Assembly: GCF_013778505.1 (NCBI RefSeq)
Contig: NZ_JAAOWU010000005.1
Coordinates: 10,393-74,392, forward strand
Reading direction: 5' to 3'
DNA: 64,000 nt
DNA from: Pseudomonas sivasensis
GTDB taxonomy: Bacteria > Pseudomonadota > Gammaproteobacteria > Pseudomonadales > Pseudomonadaceae
Part shown: piece by piece, positions 8,894 through 18,090 of the stretch
How the letters are laid out: every line of letters begins with the position of its first letter
Numbering within the stretch: position 1 is the first letter of the stretch
Notes under the pieces: model-generated
Databases searched by the model: none
What the model saw: the letters and a program-made list of their open reading frames with translations, nothing else
What the model was told of the DNA's origin: nothing
Position numbers and translations under genes: made by a program

Positions 8894-9062
8894 TGTGGTG
8901 AGCGGGCTTTTGTGGTGAGCGGGCTTGTCCCGCGCTGGGCTGCGCAGCAGCCCCATCAACGCCAACCCGGTTTTCCAGACAAACCGGGTTGTGTGGTTTT
9001 GGGGCTGCTTCGCAGCCCAGCGCGGGCGGTGCGACGATTCGACAAGCCCGCTCACTACAGGG
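8894..9062. repeat. Inverted REP doublet with a partial duplication and a 16-bp insertion
   Basis: Two facing copies of the same REP family as the array at 1-1052 (arms about 8912-8955 and 8996-9060), separated by a small inverted repeat AACCCGG/CCGGGTT. The left arm starts with a duplicated GTGGTGAGCGGGCTT (8895 and 8912). The right arm is interrupted at 9027-9042 by CGGTGCGACGATTCGA, which the other copies lack. It fills most of the gap between the GNAT gene and the ProP-like gene. Confidence 0.8.
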
Positions 9063-9225
9063 GGTAGCGGGGTCGTGAAATAGCGCTTTTCACAGGTAGA
9101 TCTGCTGCCAGTCGAGAAAAAGTACAGCAACGGGTGAATTTTTTCGTGTCCGCTTGTATCTGAAGTGACAGAGCGGTGCTATCGCAGTGATAGCACCACC
9201 CCTGTTCTGTTTTAGAGTGGTTCGC

Positions 9226-10728
9226 ATGAAATTACGTAGAAAAAGCGTCAAACCCATCGGGTTGAAGGACATCACCATCGTCGACGATGCCAAGGTGCGC
9301 AAAGCAATTACCGCCGCCGCCCTTGGCAATGCCATGGAATGGTTCGACTTCGGTGTCTACGGGTTTGTCGCCTATGTGCTCGGTAAAGTGTTCTTCCCGG
9401 ACGCCTCCCCCAGCGTACAAATGATCGCCGCGCTGGGTACGTTCTCCGTGCCTTTCCTGATTCGTCCGCTGGGTGGCCTGTTCTTCGGCGCGCTGGGCGA
9501 TAAATACGGACGGCAGAAAGTCCTCGCCGCCACCATTGTGATCATGTCCCTGAGCACCTTCGCCATCGGCCTGATTCCCGGCTATGCGTCCATTGGCATC
9601 TGGGCGCCGATCCTGCTGCTGCTGTGCAAGATGGCCCAGGGTTTCTCGGTGGGTGGTGAATACACCGGCGCGTCGATCTTCGTCGCCGAATACGCCCCGG
9701 ACCGCAAGCGCGGCTTCCTCGGCAGTTGGCTGGACTTCGGCTCGATTGCCGGTTTTGTGCTCGGTGCCGGCGTAGTGGTATTGATCTCCAGCGTGCTTGG
9801 CGAAGCCGAATTCGAATCGTGGGGCTGGCGCCTGCCGTTCTTCCTGGCTCTGCCTCTGGGCATCATCGGCCTGTATCTGCGCCATGCGCTGGAAGAAACC
9901 CCCGCGTTCCAGCAACACATGGACAAGCTCGAACAAGGCGACCGCGAAGGCCTGACCCACGGTCCCAAGGTCTCCTTCAAGGAAGTCGCCACCAAGCATT
10001 GGCGCAGCCTGCTGACCTGCATCGGTATCGTCGCGGCCACCAACGTGACGTACTACATGCTGCTCACCTACATGCCGAGCTACCTGTCCCACAACCTGCA
10101 TTACAAAGAAAACAGCGGCGTGCTGATCATCATCGCGATCATGGTCGGCATGCTGTTCGTGCAACCGTTCATTGGCTTTATCAGTGACAAGATCGGCCGC
10201 AAGCCTTTCATCATCGCGGGCAGTGTTGGCTTGCTGTTTCTGTCGATCCCGGCATTTATGCTGATCACCAGCGGCAAGATCGGCCTGATCTTCGCCGGCC
10301 TCTTGATCCTCGCTGTGATCCTGAACTTCTTCATCGGCGTGATGGCTTCGACCTTGCCAGCGATGTTCCCCACTCACCTGCGCTATAGCGCGCTGGCCAG
10401 TGCGTTCAACGTCTCGGTACTGATCGCCGGTGTAACACCGACGGCCGTGGCGTGGCTGGTGGAAAGCACCAATGACCTGTTCATGCCCGCCTACTACCTG
10501 ATGGTGTTTGCCGTGGTCGGTTTGATCACCGGCCTGACGATGAAGGAAACTGCCAACAAGCCTCTGCGTGGCGCGGCACCGGCAGCTTCGGACATGGAAG
10601 AAGCCAAGGAGTTGCTGCAGGAACACCACGACAATATCGAGCAGAAGATCGAAGACATCGACGCCGAAATTGCGGAATTGGAAGCTAAGCGCCAGAATCT
10701 GGTGCAACAGCACCCGCGAATTAATTAA
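9226..10728 (+). CDS. proP: ProP-like MFS proline/betaine proton symporter
   Basis: A 500-residue MFS protein of the metabolite:proton symporter branch. The N-terminus GNAMEWFDFGVYGFVAYVL, the loop GALGDKYGRQKVL and FSVGGEYTGAS match ProP. As in E. coli ProP, a hydrophilic coiled-coil tail follows the last helix (about residues 465-497, heptad-like EEAKELLQEHH...EQKIEDIDAEIAELEAK), an element tied to osmotic activation. It probably imports proline, glycine betaine or ectoine under osmotic stress. A hairpin follows at 10740-10766. Confidence 0.87.
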   Translation: MKLRRKSVKPIGLKDITIVDDAKVRKAITAAALGNAMEWFDFGVYGFVAYVLGKVFFPDASPSVQMIAALGTFSVPFLIRPLGGLFFGALGDKYGRQKVLAATIVIMSLSTFAIGLIPGYASIGIWAPILLLLCKMAQGFSVGGEYTGASIFVAEYAPDRKRGFLGSWLDFGSIAGFVLGAGVVVLISSVLGEAEFESWGWRLPFFLALPLGIIGLYLRHALEETPAFQQHMDKLEQGDREGLTHGPKVSFKEVATKHWRSLLTCIGIVAATNVTYYMLLTYMPSYLSHNLHYKENSGVLIIIAIMVGMLFVQPFIGFISDKIGRKPFIIAGSVGLLFLSIPAFMLITSGKIGLIFAGLLILAVILNFFIGVMASTLPAMFPTHLRYSALASAFNVSVLIAGVTPTAVAWLVESTNDLFMPAYYLMVFAVVGLITGLTMKETANKPLRGAAPAASDMEEAKELLQEHHDNIEQKIEDIDAEIAELEAKRQNLVQQHPRIN

Positions 10729-10739
10729 GACTTGACCGT

Positions 10740-10766
10740 GCGTGGTGGCCCCGGCCACCACGCCTT
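10740..10766 (+). terminator. Hairpin after proP-like gene
   Basis: An 11-bp perfect inverted repeat (GCGTGGTGGCC / GGCCACCACGC) with a 2-base spacer, followed by CTTT, 11 bp after the proP stop. The T-run is short. It lies immediately upstream of the ribosome-binding site of the GAF gene. Confidence 0.6.
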
Positions 10767-10779
10767 TGGAGAGCTCAGC

Positions 10780-11286
10780 ATGCTTCCCAGCTTCACCGCA
10801 GCACATTCGCTACTGAGCGCAGACGAACGCGCCGCCATCGCCGAAATAGAAGCCACCACCAGCATTCTGCAGTTGGTCACCCGCCTGACCGGGATGCGCT
10901 TTGCCGGCATCGCCAAGTTCACCGACCTGGAATGGGTGGTCTGCTCGGTCCACGACCCTATGGAAATGGGGATCAATGTGGATGACGTGCTTAACCTGGA
11001 AACCACCCTGTGCAGCGAGTTCTGCATTAATCCACAGACCTTGTTCATCCCGCAGGTCAGCGCAAACGGCCGCTTCGCTTCACGCCCGGTAGTCAAGCAG
11101 TTCGCTATCGAAAGCTACGCCGGCGCGCCGATTTTCCTGCCAGATGGCCGCTTGTTCGGCGCGCTGTGTGCCTTGGATTCACAAGCGATGCTGTTTGATG
11201 ACCCCAACCTGCCGGAAACCCTGAGCCTGTTTGCCCGACTGATTGGCTGCATCTTTTTCGCTAACTTGACACAGAATGATCGTTAA
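10780..11286 (+). CDS. GAF-domain protein
   Basis: A 168-residue protein that is almost entirely one GAF domain (about residues 25-165; FAGIAKF, FCINPQTLFIPQ, YAGAPIFLPDGRLFGALCALD). Such single-GAF proteins bind small ligands or sense redox or light. It has no output domain, so its partner is unknown. The ATG at 10780 has TTTGGAGAG upstream. Its 3' end overlaps the convergent AraC gene by 26 bp. It is not the methionine-R-sulfoxide reductase as far as I can tell, but I did not identify catalytic cysteines with confidence. Confidence 0.75.
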   Translation: MLPSFTAAHSLLSADERAAIAEIEATTSILQLVTRLTGMRFAGIAKFTDLEWVVCSVHDPMEMGINVDDVLNLETTLCSEFCINPQTLFIPQVSANGRFASRPVVKQFAIESYAGAPIFLPDGRLFGALCALDSQAMLFDDPNLPETLSLFARLIGCIFFANLTQNDR

Positions 11287-12175
11287 ATTTCGGCTTGCCG
11301 CGTAACCCGGCGATGTCGCGCTTGGGCGGCACGCCAAACAGCCGGCTGTATTCGCGGCTGAACTGCGACGGGCTTTCATAGCCCACTTTGAACGCCGCAC
11401 TGGAGACATCCTGATGCTCGTTAAGCATCAACCGGCGCGCCTCGTTCAAACGCAGCCACTTCTGATACTGCAACGGACTCATCGCCGTGAGTTGGCGAAA
11501 GTGATGATGGAACGTGGCCGCGCTCATCTGCACCCGCGCCGCCAAGTCTTCCACGCGCAGCACTGCGTCGTAATTGAGTTTGAGCCAGTCAATCGCCTTG
11601 GCGATACGGTAGCCCTGCCCGTCCACTGAACAAATCTGCCGCAGTCGTCCAGCCTGGTCGCTTTGCAATAAGCGGTAGTGGATCTCGCGCTGGATCAGTG
11701 GTGCGAGTACCGGGATCGCCTCGGGCTCATCGAGCAACGCCACCAGCCGCGCAAACGACGCCAGCATGCCGTCGGTGACAACCCCGATGCCGACCCCTTT
11801 GAGCACTGAACGCTCGCGCTTGGGCGGCAGCTCACTCTGGGCGATCAGCTCGGCCAATATGCGCAGGTCCAGCTTAAAGGTCAGCCCCAGGCACGGCCGC
11901 GTGGGGCTCGCCTGCAGCACTTCGGAATTGGCAGGAATGTCCAGCGATGTCACCAGGAAGCGTGACGTGTCATACGGATACCCCTCGCCGCCCACCCACA
12001 GCTGCTTCTGCCCCTGGGCCACCAGCACAATGCTCGGTTCGACCATGCACACCACCGGCGTGCACGGCTGCTCACGCCGATAGAACCCCAGGCCCGGGAT
12101 CGGCATGGGGCAGTCCCCAGGCGCAGCGATGCGCGATGCAATAGCGTGGACCAGCGCGTCCAGATTGTTCTTCAT
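11261..12175 (-). CDS. AraC-family regulator with AraC_N arm domain
   Basis: A 304-residue regulator. Residues about 20-180 form the AraC-type N-terminal ligand domain (CMVEPSIVLVAQGQK, DTSRFLVTSLDIP). Residues about 200-290 hold two helix-turn-helix motifs (VEDLAARVQMSAATFHHHF and SSAAFKVGYESPSQFSREY). It is divergent from the secreted hydrolase/MFS operon starting at 12341, with 165 bp between the starts, and probably controls it. The start is ATG 12175, preceded by GGGCAGGTT. Confidence 0.87.
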   Translation of the reverse strand: MKNNLDALVHAIASRIAAPGDCPMPIPGLGFYRREQPCTPVVCMVEPSIVLVAQGQKQLWVGGEGYPYDTSRFLVTSLDIPANSEVLQASPTRPCLGLTFKLDLRILAELIAQSELPPKRERSVLKGVGIGVVTDGMLASFARLVALLDEPEAIPVLAPLIQREIHYRLLQSDQAGRLRQICSVDGQGYRIAKAIDWLKLNYDAVLRVEDLAARVQMSAATFHHHFRQLTAMSPLQYQKWLRLNEARRLMLNEHQDVSSAAFKVGYESPSQFSREYSRLFGVPPKRDIAGLRGKPKFNDHSVSS

Positions 12176-12340
12176 AACCTGCCCTTTTTGTTGATCCGCG
12201 AACTCTACCCCGCGCAGTCCACGGCGTCCCCCGTAACCCCCCAGACTCAGAGCATCAGGCAAGTAATCCATCGGAACGCACTACAGACGCCGCCGCCACA
12301 CCGGGAAAATGTGCGGACCAACCCTTTCAAGGATCCGCCC

Positions 12341-13363
12341 ATGAAACGCCTCTTGCTTGCCCTTGGTTTGCTGGTGACGTCTTTAACTGCTCTGGGAGCC
12401 GATATGTCCAACAGTGCTGACAACTTCTACACAAGCGACAAGGTGACGGTCGAAAAGGTCACCTTCAACAACCAATACGGCCTGCAGGTTGCCGGCAACC
12501 TGTTCGTGCCGAAAAACCTGAGCTCGGGTGCTAAAAGCCCCGCGATTATCGTCGGTCACCCGATGGGTGCCGTCAAAGAACAGAGCGCGAACCTGTACGC
12601 CACCAAAATGGCCGAACAGGGCTTCGTCACACTCTCTCTGGACCTGTCGTTCTGGGGCGACAGCGCCGGCACACCGCGAAACGCGGTGCTGCCCGACCTC
12701 TACACCGAGGACTTCAGCGCCGCCGTGGACTTCCTCGGCACCCGGCAGATGGTCGACCGTGAACGCATTGGCGTGATCGGTATCTGTGGCAGCGGCAGCT
12801 TCGTCATCGCGGCGGCGAAGATCGACCCCCGCCTCAAGGCCATCGCCACCGTCAGCATGTACGACATGGGCGCGGCCAACCGCAACGGCCTCAAGCACGG
12901 CGTCACCCTGGAACAGCGCCGGCATATCCTGCTGCAAGCGGCCAACCAGCGCTATGTGGAATTCCAGGGCGGCGAGACCCTCTACACCAGCGGCACGCCG
13001 CTCAAGCTGACGGGCAATCCGGTGGGGGACGAGTTCTTTGACTTCTACCGCACGCCACGTGGCCAGGTCACGCCTGCCGGTGCGTCGCCGCAGACCACCA
13101 CCATGCCGACGCTGACCAGCAACGTGAAGTTCATGAACTTCTACCCGTTCAACGACATCGAGACGATCTCTCCGCGTCCGCTGTTGCTGATCAGCGGGGC
13201 CAACGCGCACTCCCGCGAGTTCAGCGAAGACGCCTACCAGCGTGCGGCCGAACCGAAGGAATTGCTCATCATCCCGAACGCGGGGCATGTGGACCTGTAC
13301 GACCGGGTCAATCTGATTCCGTTTGCCCACCTCACCACCTTCTTCAAGAACAACCTCAAGTGA
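12341..13363 (+). CDS. Secreted alpha/beta hydrolase
   Basis: A 340-residue hydrolase with a signal peptide (about residues 1-20, ending LTALGA). The fold is alpha/beta-hydrolase, close to YcjY/dienelactone-hydrolase-like proteins. The nucleophile elbow reads GICGSGSF, which places a cysteine (Cys149) at the usual nucleophile position, and His316 in NAGHVDLYD is the likely catalytic histidine. The substrate is unknown. It is first in an operon with the MFS gene, which starts inside its stop codon (TGATG). The divergent AraC regulator probably controls both. Confidence 0.78.
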   Translation: MKRLLLALGLLVTSLTALGADMSNSADNFYTSDKVTVEKVTFNNQYGLQVAGNLFVPKNLSSGAKSPAIIVGHPMGAVKEQSANLYATKMAEQGFVTLSLDLSFWGDSAGTPRNAVLPDLYTEDFSAAVDFLGTRQMVDRERIGVIGICGSGSFVIAAAKIDPRLKAIATVSMYDMGAANRNGLKHGVTLEQRRHILLQAANQRYVEFQGGETLYTSGTPLKLTGNPVGDEFFDFYRTPRGQVTPAGASPQTTTMPTLTSNVKFMNFYPFNDIETISPRPLLLISGANAHSREFSEDAYQRAAEPKELLIIPNAGHVDLYDRVNLIPFAHLTTFFKNNLK

Positions 13364-14547
13364 TGCCCAATAACCCGAATGCACCGCGCTGGGGCGCGGT
13401 GCTCGCTATGTCCCTGGCGGCCTTTACATTAGTCGCCTCGGAGTTCATGCCGGTCAGCCTGCTGACGCCACTGGCGGCCGACCTCAACATCACTCAAGGC
13501 CAGGCCGGCCAGGGCATTTCGGTGTCAGGGCTGTTTGCCTTGCTCACCAGCCTGGTGATTGCCGCCGTGGCAGCGCGGGTGGATCGCAAGCGCCTGCTGG
13601 TGGCACTGACATTGCTGATGATCGTGTCCGGAACGGTCGTGGCCTTTGCGCCGAACTACATGGTCTTCATGTTGGGGCGAGCGCTGATCGGCGTTGCCAT
13701 CGGCGGGTTCTGGTCACTGTCGGCCGCCACCGCCATGCGCCTGGTACCGGACGATCAAGTGCCGCGTGCCCTGGCCATGGTCAACGGTGGCAACGCCCTG
13801 GCCACGGTGATTGCTGCACCACTGGGCAGCTTTCTGGGCGGAATGATCGGCTGGCGTGGCGCGTTTTTCTGCGTGGTGCCGGTGGCGGTGATCGCCGTGG
13901 TGTGGCTGCTGATCAGCCTGCCGTCGATCAAGTCGCAGGGCGAGGCAAAGACCACCAACGTACTGCGCCTGATGAAACAGCCGCCTGTGATCATGGGCAT
14001 GCTGGCGGTCAGTGTGTTTTTCATGGGTCAATTCATGCTGTTCACCTACCTGCGACCGTTCCTGGAAACCGTCACCCAGGTCAGCGTGTCCCTGTTGTCG
14101 CTGATGCTGCTGGTACTGGGCATGGCCGGTCTGGCGGGCACGTTCCTGATCGAGCGTTTTTTGAAGCGCAGCCTGTATCCCACGCTGATTGCCATCCCAC
14201 TGCTGATGGCGTTGATCGCCCTGGCCTTGGTCGCCTTCGGCAGCTCGACGGCGATGACAACCCTGTTGCTGGGGCTCTGGGGCCTGGTCGCGACCGCCGC
14301 CCCCGTGGGTTGGTGGACGTGGCTGGCCAACACCCTGCCCAAGGATGCCGAAGCAGGGGGCGGCCTGATGGTCGCGATCATCCAGTTGGCGATTGCTTCA
14401 GGCGCCACGGTGGGCGGTGTGGTGTTTGACTTCAGTGGCTATCGGGCGACGTTTGAGTTGAGTGCGGCGCTGCTGTGCGGGGCGGCGTTGCTTGCGTGGG
14501 CAACACGCTGCGTCAGTGTTCGCGCACAACACTTGAGCACAGCCTGA
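13363..14547 (+). CDS. MFS exporter (AraJ/NepI-like)
   Basis: A 394-residue, 12-helix DHA1-type efflux transporter; the segments LVASEFMPVSLLTPLAADL and MVNGGNALATVIAAPLGSFLGG are typical of AraJ, NepI and related exporters. The ATG at 13363 shares its A with the TGA of the hydrolase gene, so translation is probably coupled; a GTG at 13360 is the alternative. Gene order suggests export of the product or substrate of the hydrolase, which is inference. Confidence 0.83.
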   Translation: MPNNPNAPRWGAVLAMSLAAFTLVASEFMPVSLLTPLAADLNITQGQAGQGISVSGLFALLTSLVIAAVAARVDRKRLLVALTLLMIVSGTVVAFAPNYMVFMLGRALIGVAIGGFWSLSAATAMRLVPDDQVPRALAMVNGGNALATVIAAPLGSFLGGMIGWRGAFFCVVPVAVIAVVWLLISLPSIKSQGEAKTTNVLRLMKQPPVIMGMLAVSVFFMGQFMLFTYLRPFLETVTQVSVSLLSLMLLVLGMAGLAGTFLIERFLKRSLYPTLIAIPLLMALIALALVAFGSSTAMTTLLLGLWGLVATAAPVGWWTWLANTLPKDAEAGGGLMVAIIQLAIASGATVGGVVFDFSGYRATFELSAALLCGAALLAWATRCVSVRAQHLSTA

Positions 14548-14621
14548 CGCACTCAATCTTTTCCAAGGGCCGCCGATAACTTGTCATACCCCTGACTTGC
14601 AGCGAGGCCCTGCGCTAAATA

Positions 14622-17180
14622 ATGCCCAACTCTCTCGCTCCAATCGTCCGCTCGCTGTCCACCCGCACCAGCCTGTCACTGGCACGCACGTCACTGTTGA
14701 ATTTCATGGCCTTGCTGGCCGTTGTCTTTGCGGCAGCGGCTTACTCACTGCTTTACATCGCCCATGACCTGGACCGCACCGAGCAGGCCGAAAGCGCGTT
14801 CCATACTCGCAAAGCCATACAGTCCATGGAAAAAGCCATGCGGGTGACGGTCAAGGACTACGCGTTCTGGAGCGATGCCTACAAGCACCTGCATGTACAG
14901 GTGGACAAGGATTGGGCCTTCGAGCGCGGCAATATCGGGCCCACACTGTTCCAAGACTTCGGTTTTCAGGGCCTGTTTGTGGTCAACGATGCCAATCGCA
15001 CGGTGTACACCGTGGTCGAAGGCGAACTGCAAACCTTTGAGCTCAGCGAATGGCTCGATCAGCCCCTCACCCAACTGCTCGAACAGGCTCGCGCCGGCGT
15101 AGACAACGAAACCCCGGTGAGCACGTTCATCAACGTACGCGGCAGCCCCGCCCTGGTGGCTGCCGCAGCCATTACGCCGGGCACCGACCCCACGGTGGTT
15201 GCAGACGGTAGGCCAGCCTCGGTGCTGGTCTTTGTCGACATCCTCGACAGCGCCAAATTGGGCCTGATCGGCGATGACTTCGGCGTGGGCAACCTGCACA
15301 TCGCCACCCCTGAAGACATCGCCAAGGGCGTGTTTTTACCCCTCGGCGACAACGGCAGCGCCGGTAGCCTGTACTGGCAGCCGGAACAGCCCGGCCGACG
15401 CCTCATTGGCGTCGGCCTGCCCTTGCTGGGCCTGGCCGCGCTGCTGGTGTGCCTGATGACGTGGATGATCTTGCGCCGCAGCACAGCCGCCGCCCTGGCG
15501 CTGGATGCCAGTCACAGCTCGCTGCAAACCAGCCAGAACGCCTTGGCCACCAGCGAAGCGCGCTTTCGCGATGTGGTAGAAGCCAGTTCCGACTGGGTCT
15601 GGGAGATCAACGGCGATTGGCGCTTTACCTACCTCTCGGAGCGTTTCGAAAGCGTAACCGGGTTGACCCGCGACGCCTGGATCGGCGCGGCCATGAATGA
15701 CCTGCTGGGCACCGAAGACGGTTTGTTGTCACAGTGGCTGTGCACGCCCGGCCGACGCCCGGACCTCAGCGTGCAATGCCTGTATGTGGATGCCCAAGGG
15801 CAAGAGCGCACCACCCGGCTATCGGCGCGGAAAATGCCGTGCGGCGGGTTTCGCGGCACCGCCACCGACGTGACTGAAGAAGTCGAGGCGCGCAGACGCA
15901 TTGAATTTTTGTCCCAGCATGACGCCCTGACCGGGTTGCCCAATCGCACGCGTCTGCAAGCCTTCCTGGACGCCAAGCTCAAGACGCTGCCCCTCGTTGA
16001 GCAACCCTTGGTCATGCTCAGCCTGGACCTGGACCGATTCAAACCGGTCAATGACTTGCTCGGGCATGCCGCCGGCGACCGGGTGCTCAATGAAGTGTCG
16101 AGCCGCCTGACCGACTGCGTGCGCCACGGTGATCTGGTGGCGCGGGTTGGCGGCGATGAATTTGTGCTGATCCTCAGCGATGCCGGCACCCAGGACGACG
16201 TCGAAAACTTTTGCAAACGCTTGATCGTCTCCCTTGAGCGCGCGATCCGGATCGATGAGCAGGAAGTGTTTATCAGCGCCAGCATCGGTATTGCGCTGGC
16301 GCCCAATGACGCCGGCAACGTCACCGAAATGCTGCGCTACGCGGACATCGCGCTGTACGAGGCCAAGTCCGCCGGGCGCAATACCTGGCGCTTCTACTCC
16401 GGCGAGATGAATGCACGAATCATCGAGCGTCGACGCCTGGAAAGCGACCTGCGCTATGGGATCAAACATGGGGAATTGCGCCTGCACTTTCAGCCGCGTT
16501 ACCGCATAGCCGACGGGCAGATGGTCGGCGCCGAAGCGCTGGTGCGCTGGCAACACCCGGAGCGCGGCCTGATCGCGCCGGACACCTTTATCCCGATTGC
16601 CGAAGAGTCCGGCCTGATCCTGTCGCTGAGTGACTGGGTGCTGGAAACCGCCTGTGCCTGTGCCGCCCAGTGGCCGGATGCGTTGTTTGTGTCGGTCAAC
16701 CTGTCGCCGACCGAGTTCAAGCGCGGCAACCTGATGGAGCGCGTGCGTCACGCGTTGCAGGCATCGGGTATCGAACCGGCGCGGGTGGAACTGGAAATCA
16801 CCGAAAGCGTCATGCTCGAAGACGCCGTCGGTGCGCTGGACGTGATGCGCGCCCTCAAACAACTGGGCATCCGCATCGCCATGGACGACTTTGGCACCGG
16901 GTATTCATCACTGAGCTACCTGCGCGCGTTCCCGTTCGATGGCTTGAAAATAGACCGCAGCTTTCTGACCCGACTGGAAGACAGCGAGGACGACCAAGCC
17001 ATCATCCATGCCATCGTCGGCCTGGGACGTGCCCTGGCACTCACGGTGACCGCCGAAGGCATCGAAACCGCCGAGCACCTGGCGATGCTCAAGGCCGTGG
17101 CCTGTGATGAAGGCCAGGGCTACTTCCTCAGCCGCCCGCTGGATACCGACGCGTTCAACCGGCTGCTGGGCCCGGTTTGA
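14622..17180 (+). CDS. CHASE4-PAS-GGDEF-EAL c-di-GMP turnover protein
   Basis: An 852-residue membrane sensor. Order: TM1 (about 27-48), a CHASE4-like periplasmic region (about 50-255), TM2 (about 263-288), PAS (about 315-430), GGDEF (about 433-595) and EAL (about 605-848). The GGDEF motif is intact at 510-514 and is preceded by an inhibitory-site RHGD at 501-504 with the canonical five-residue spacing. The EAL motif is intact at 638-640, with ITES, DDFGTGYSSL, KIDRSF and AEGIE also present. It could therefore be bifunctional, or one activity could dominate. Its 3' end overlaps the convergent araC gene by 26 bp. Confidence 0.9.
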   Translation: MPNSLAPIVRSLSTRTSLSLARTSLLNFMALLAVVFAAAAYSLLYIAHDLDRTEQAESAFHTRKAIQSMEKAMRVTVKDYAFWSDAYKHLHVQVDKDWAFERGNIGPTLFQDFGFQGLFVVNDANRTVYTVVEGELQTFELSEWLDQPLTQLLEQARAGVDNETPVSTFINVRGSPALVAAAAITPGTDPTVVADGRPASVLVFVDILDSAKLGLIGDDFGVGNLHIATPEDIAKGVFLPLGDNGSAGSLYWQPEQPGRRLIGVGLPLLGLAALLVCLMTWMILRRSTAAALALDASHSSLQTSQNALATSEARFRDVVEASSDWVWEINGDWRFTYLSERFESVTGLTRDAWIGAAMNDLLGTEDGLLSQWLCTPGRRPDLSVQCLYVDAQGQERTTRLSARKMPCGGFRGTATDVTEEVEARRRIEFLSQHDALTGLPNRTRLQAFLDAKLKTLPLVEQPLVMLSLDLDRFKPVNDLLGHAAGDRVLNEVSSRLTDCVRHGDLVARVGGDEFVLILSDAGTQDDVENFCKRLIVSLERAIRIDEQEVFISASIGIALAPNDAGNVTEMLRYADIALYEAKSAGRNTWRFYSGEMNARIIERRRLESDLRYGIKHGELRLHFQPRYRIADGQMVGAEALVRWQHPERGLIAPDTFIPIAEESGLILSLSDWVLETACACAAQWPDALFVSVNLSPTEFKRGNLMERVRHALQASGIEPARVELEITESVMLEDAVGALDVMRALKQLGIRIAMDDFGTGYSSLSYLRAFPFDGLKIDRSFLTRLEDSEDDQAIIHAIVGLGRALALTVTAEGIETAEHLAMLKAVACDEGQGYFLSRPLDTDAFNRLLGPV

Positions 17181-17946
17181 AAAACAGGCTCGGCGTCTTG
17201 CCGAACTGTTTCTTGAACATGCTGGTGAAGGCGCTGGGGCTTTCGTAGCCCAGCTCCAACGCTACGTCGATGATCTTTTCCCCCATCGCCATGCGCTCCA
17301 GGGCCAGTAGCAACCGCGCCTGTTGGCGCCATTGGCCGAAGGTCATGGCGGTTTCCTTGCGAAACAGGCGCTGGATGGTTTTCTGATCCAGGCCCAGGCG
17401 CTCGCTCCAGTGCGCCACTGTCGAGGCATCGCCCGGATTCTGTTGCAGCGCCAGGCAGATCCGCTGGATACGCGGGTCGGCAGGCTGTGGCAGGGATAAC
17501 GGCAACGCGGGCAGGATGGCCAGTTCGTCGAGGATCAGGTGCATGATCCGCGCATCCCGCGAGTCTTCGGCATAAGGTGGCTTGAGGCTGACCGAGGCCT
17601 TGATCAGCTCGCTCAGCAGCGGCGAGATGCTCACAGCCTTGGTTTCGGTGGGCAGATTGGGGAAGCTGTCGGGGCGCACAAACACGCTGCGCATTTTCAG
17701 CGGCCCTACGCAGCGCAGGGAATGCACGTGCCCGCAGGGCATCCAGAAGCCGCGATTGGGCGGCACTGTCCACTGGTTCTGCGCCGAATGCACTACCATG
17801 ACCCCTTCGGTCGCGTAGAGCAGTTGATGCTTCTCGTGGCTGTGGTCGGGGATCACCCAGTTTTCAGGATAGTCGGTGGCCGAACTGATCACGGCCCACT
17901 CGCCTTCGTCGATCTCCTGCAGGAATTTATCCAGTGACTTGATCAT
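17155..17946 (-). CDS. AraC-family regulator with cupin domain
   Basis: A 263-residue regulator. The N-terminal cupin (about residues 25-95) carries the metal-type motif PDHSHEKHQLLY, and the C-terminal helix-turn-helix pair covers about 165-255 (RLGLDQKTIQRLFRKE, DVALELGYESPSAFTSMFKKQFG). It is divergent from the Fsr-like exporter at 18091, so it probably regulates that gene in response to a compound bound by the cupin. It overlaps the GGDEF-EAL gene by 26 bp at the 3' end. Confidence 0.85.
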   Translation of the reverse strand: MIKSLDKFLQEIDEGEWAVISSATDYPENWVIPDHSHEKHQLLYATEGVMVVHSAQNQWTVPPNRGFWMPCGHVHSLRCVGPLKMRSVFVRPDSFPNLPTETKAVSISPLLSELIKASVSLKPPYAEDSRDARIMHLILDELAILPALPLSLPQPADPRIQRICLALQQNPGDASTVAHWSERLGLDQKTIQRLFRKETAMTFGQWRQQARLLLALERMAMGEKIIDVALELGYESPSAFTSMFKKQFGKTPSLFFKPGPAAG

Positions 17947-18034
17947 TTAGCCCTTTTTGCGACAGTTACTGCCCGAATTTCGTGAGACAGACATTTTTAC
18001 TGAATCTAGCATAAAGCCCGACACAATTTGAAAT

Positions 18035-18061
18035 GGGCCGCCAGCCACGTATTGGCGGCCC
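18035..18061 (+). promoter_or_regulatory. Stem-loop in the leader of the fsr-like gene
   Basis: A 9-bp perfect GC-rich inverted repeat (GGGCCGCCA / TGGCGGCCC) with a 9-base loop, ending 29 bases before the ATG. It has no T-run, so a simple terminator is unlikely. It could be an mRNA structure or an operator for the divergent AraC protein. Confidence 0.4.
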
Positions 18062-18090
18062 CTGTTCGCTGCCTTGTATGGAATGCCTGC

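Noticed and set aside
9232..10806. Minus-strand frame of about 520 codons across the proP-like gene
   Set aside because: His/Gln/Asp-rich antisense translation without domains; the + strand transporter is clear.
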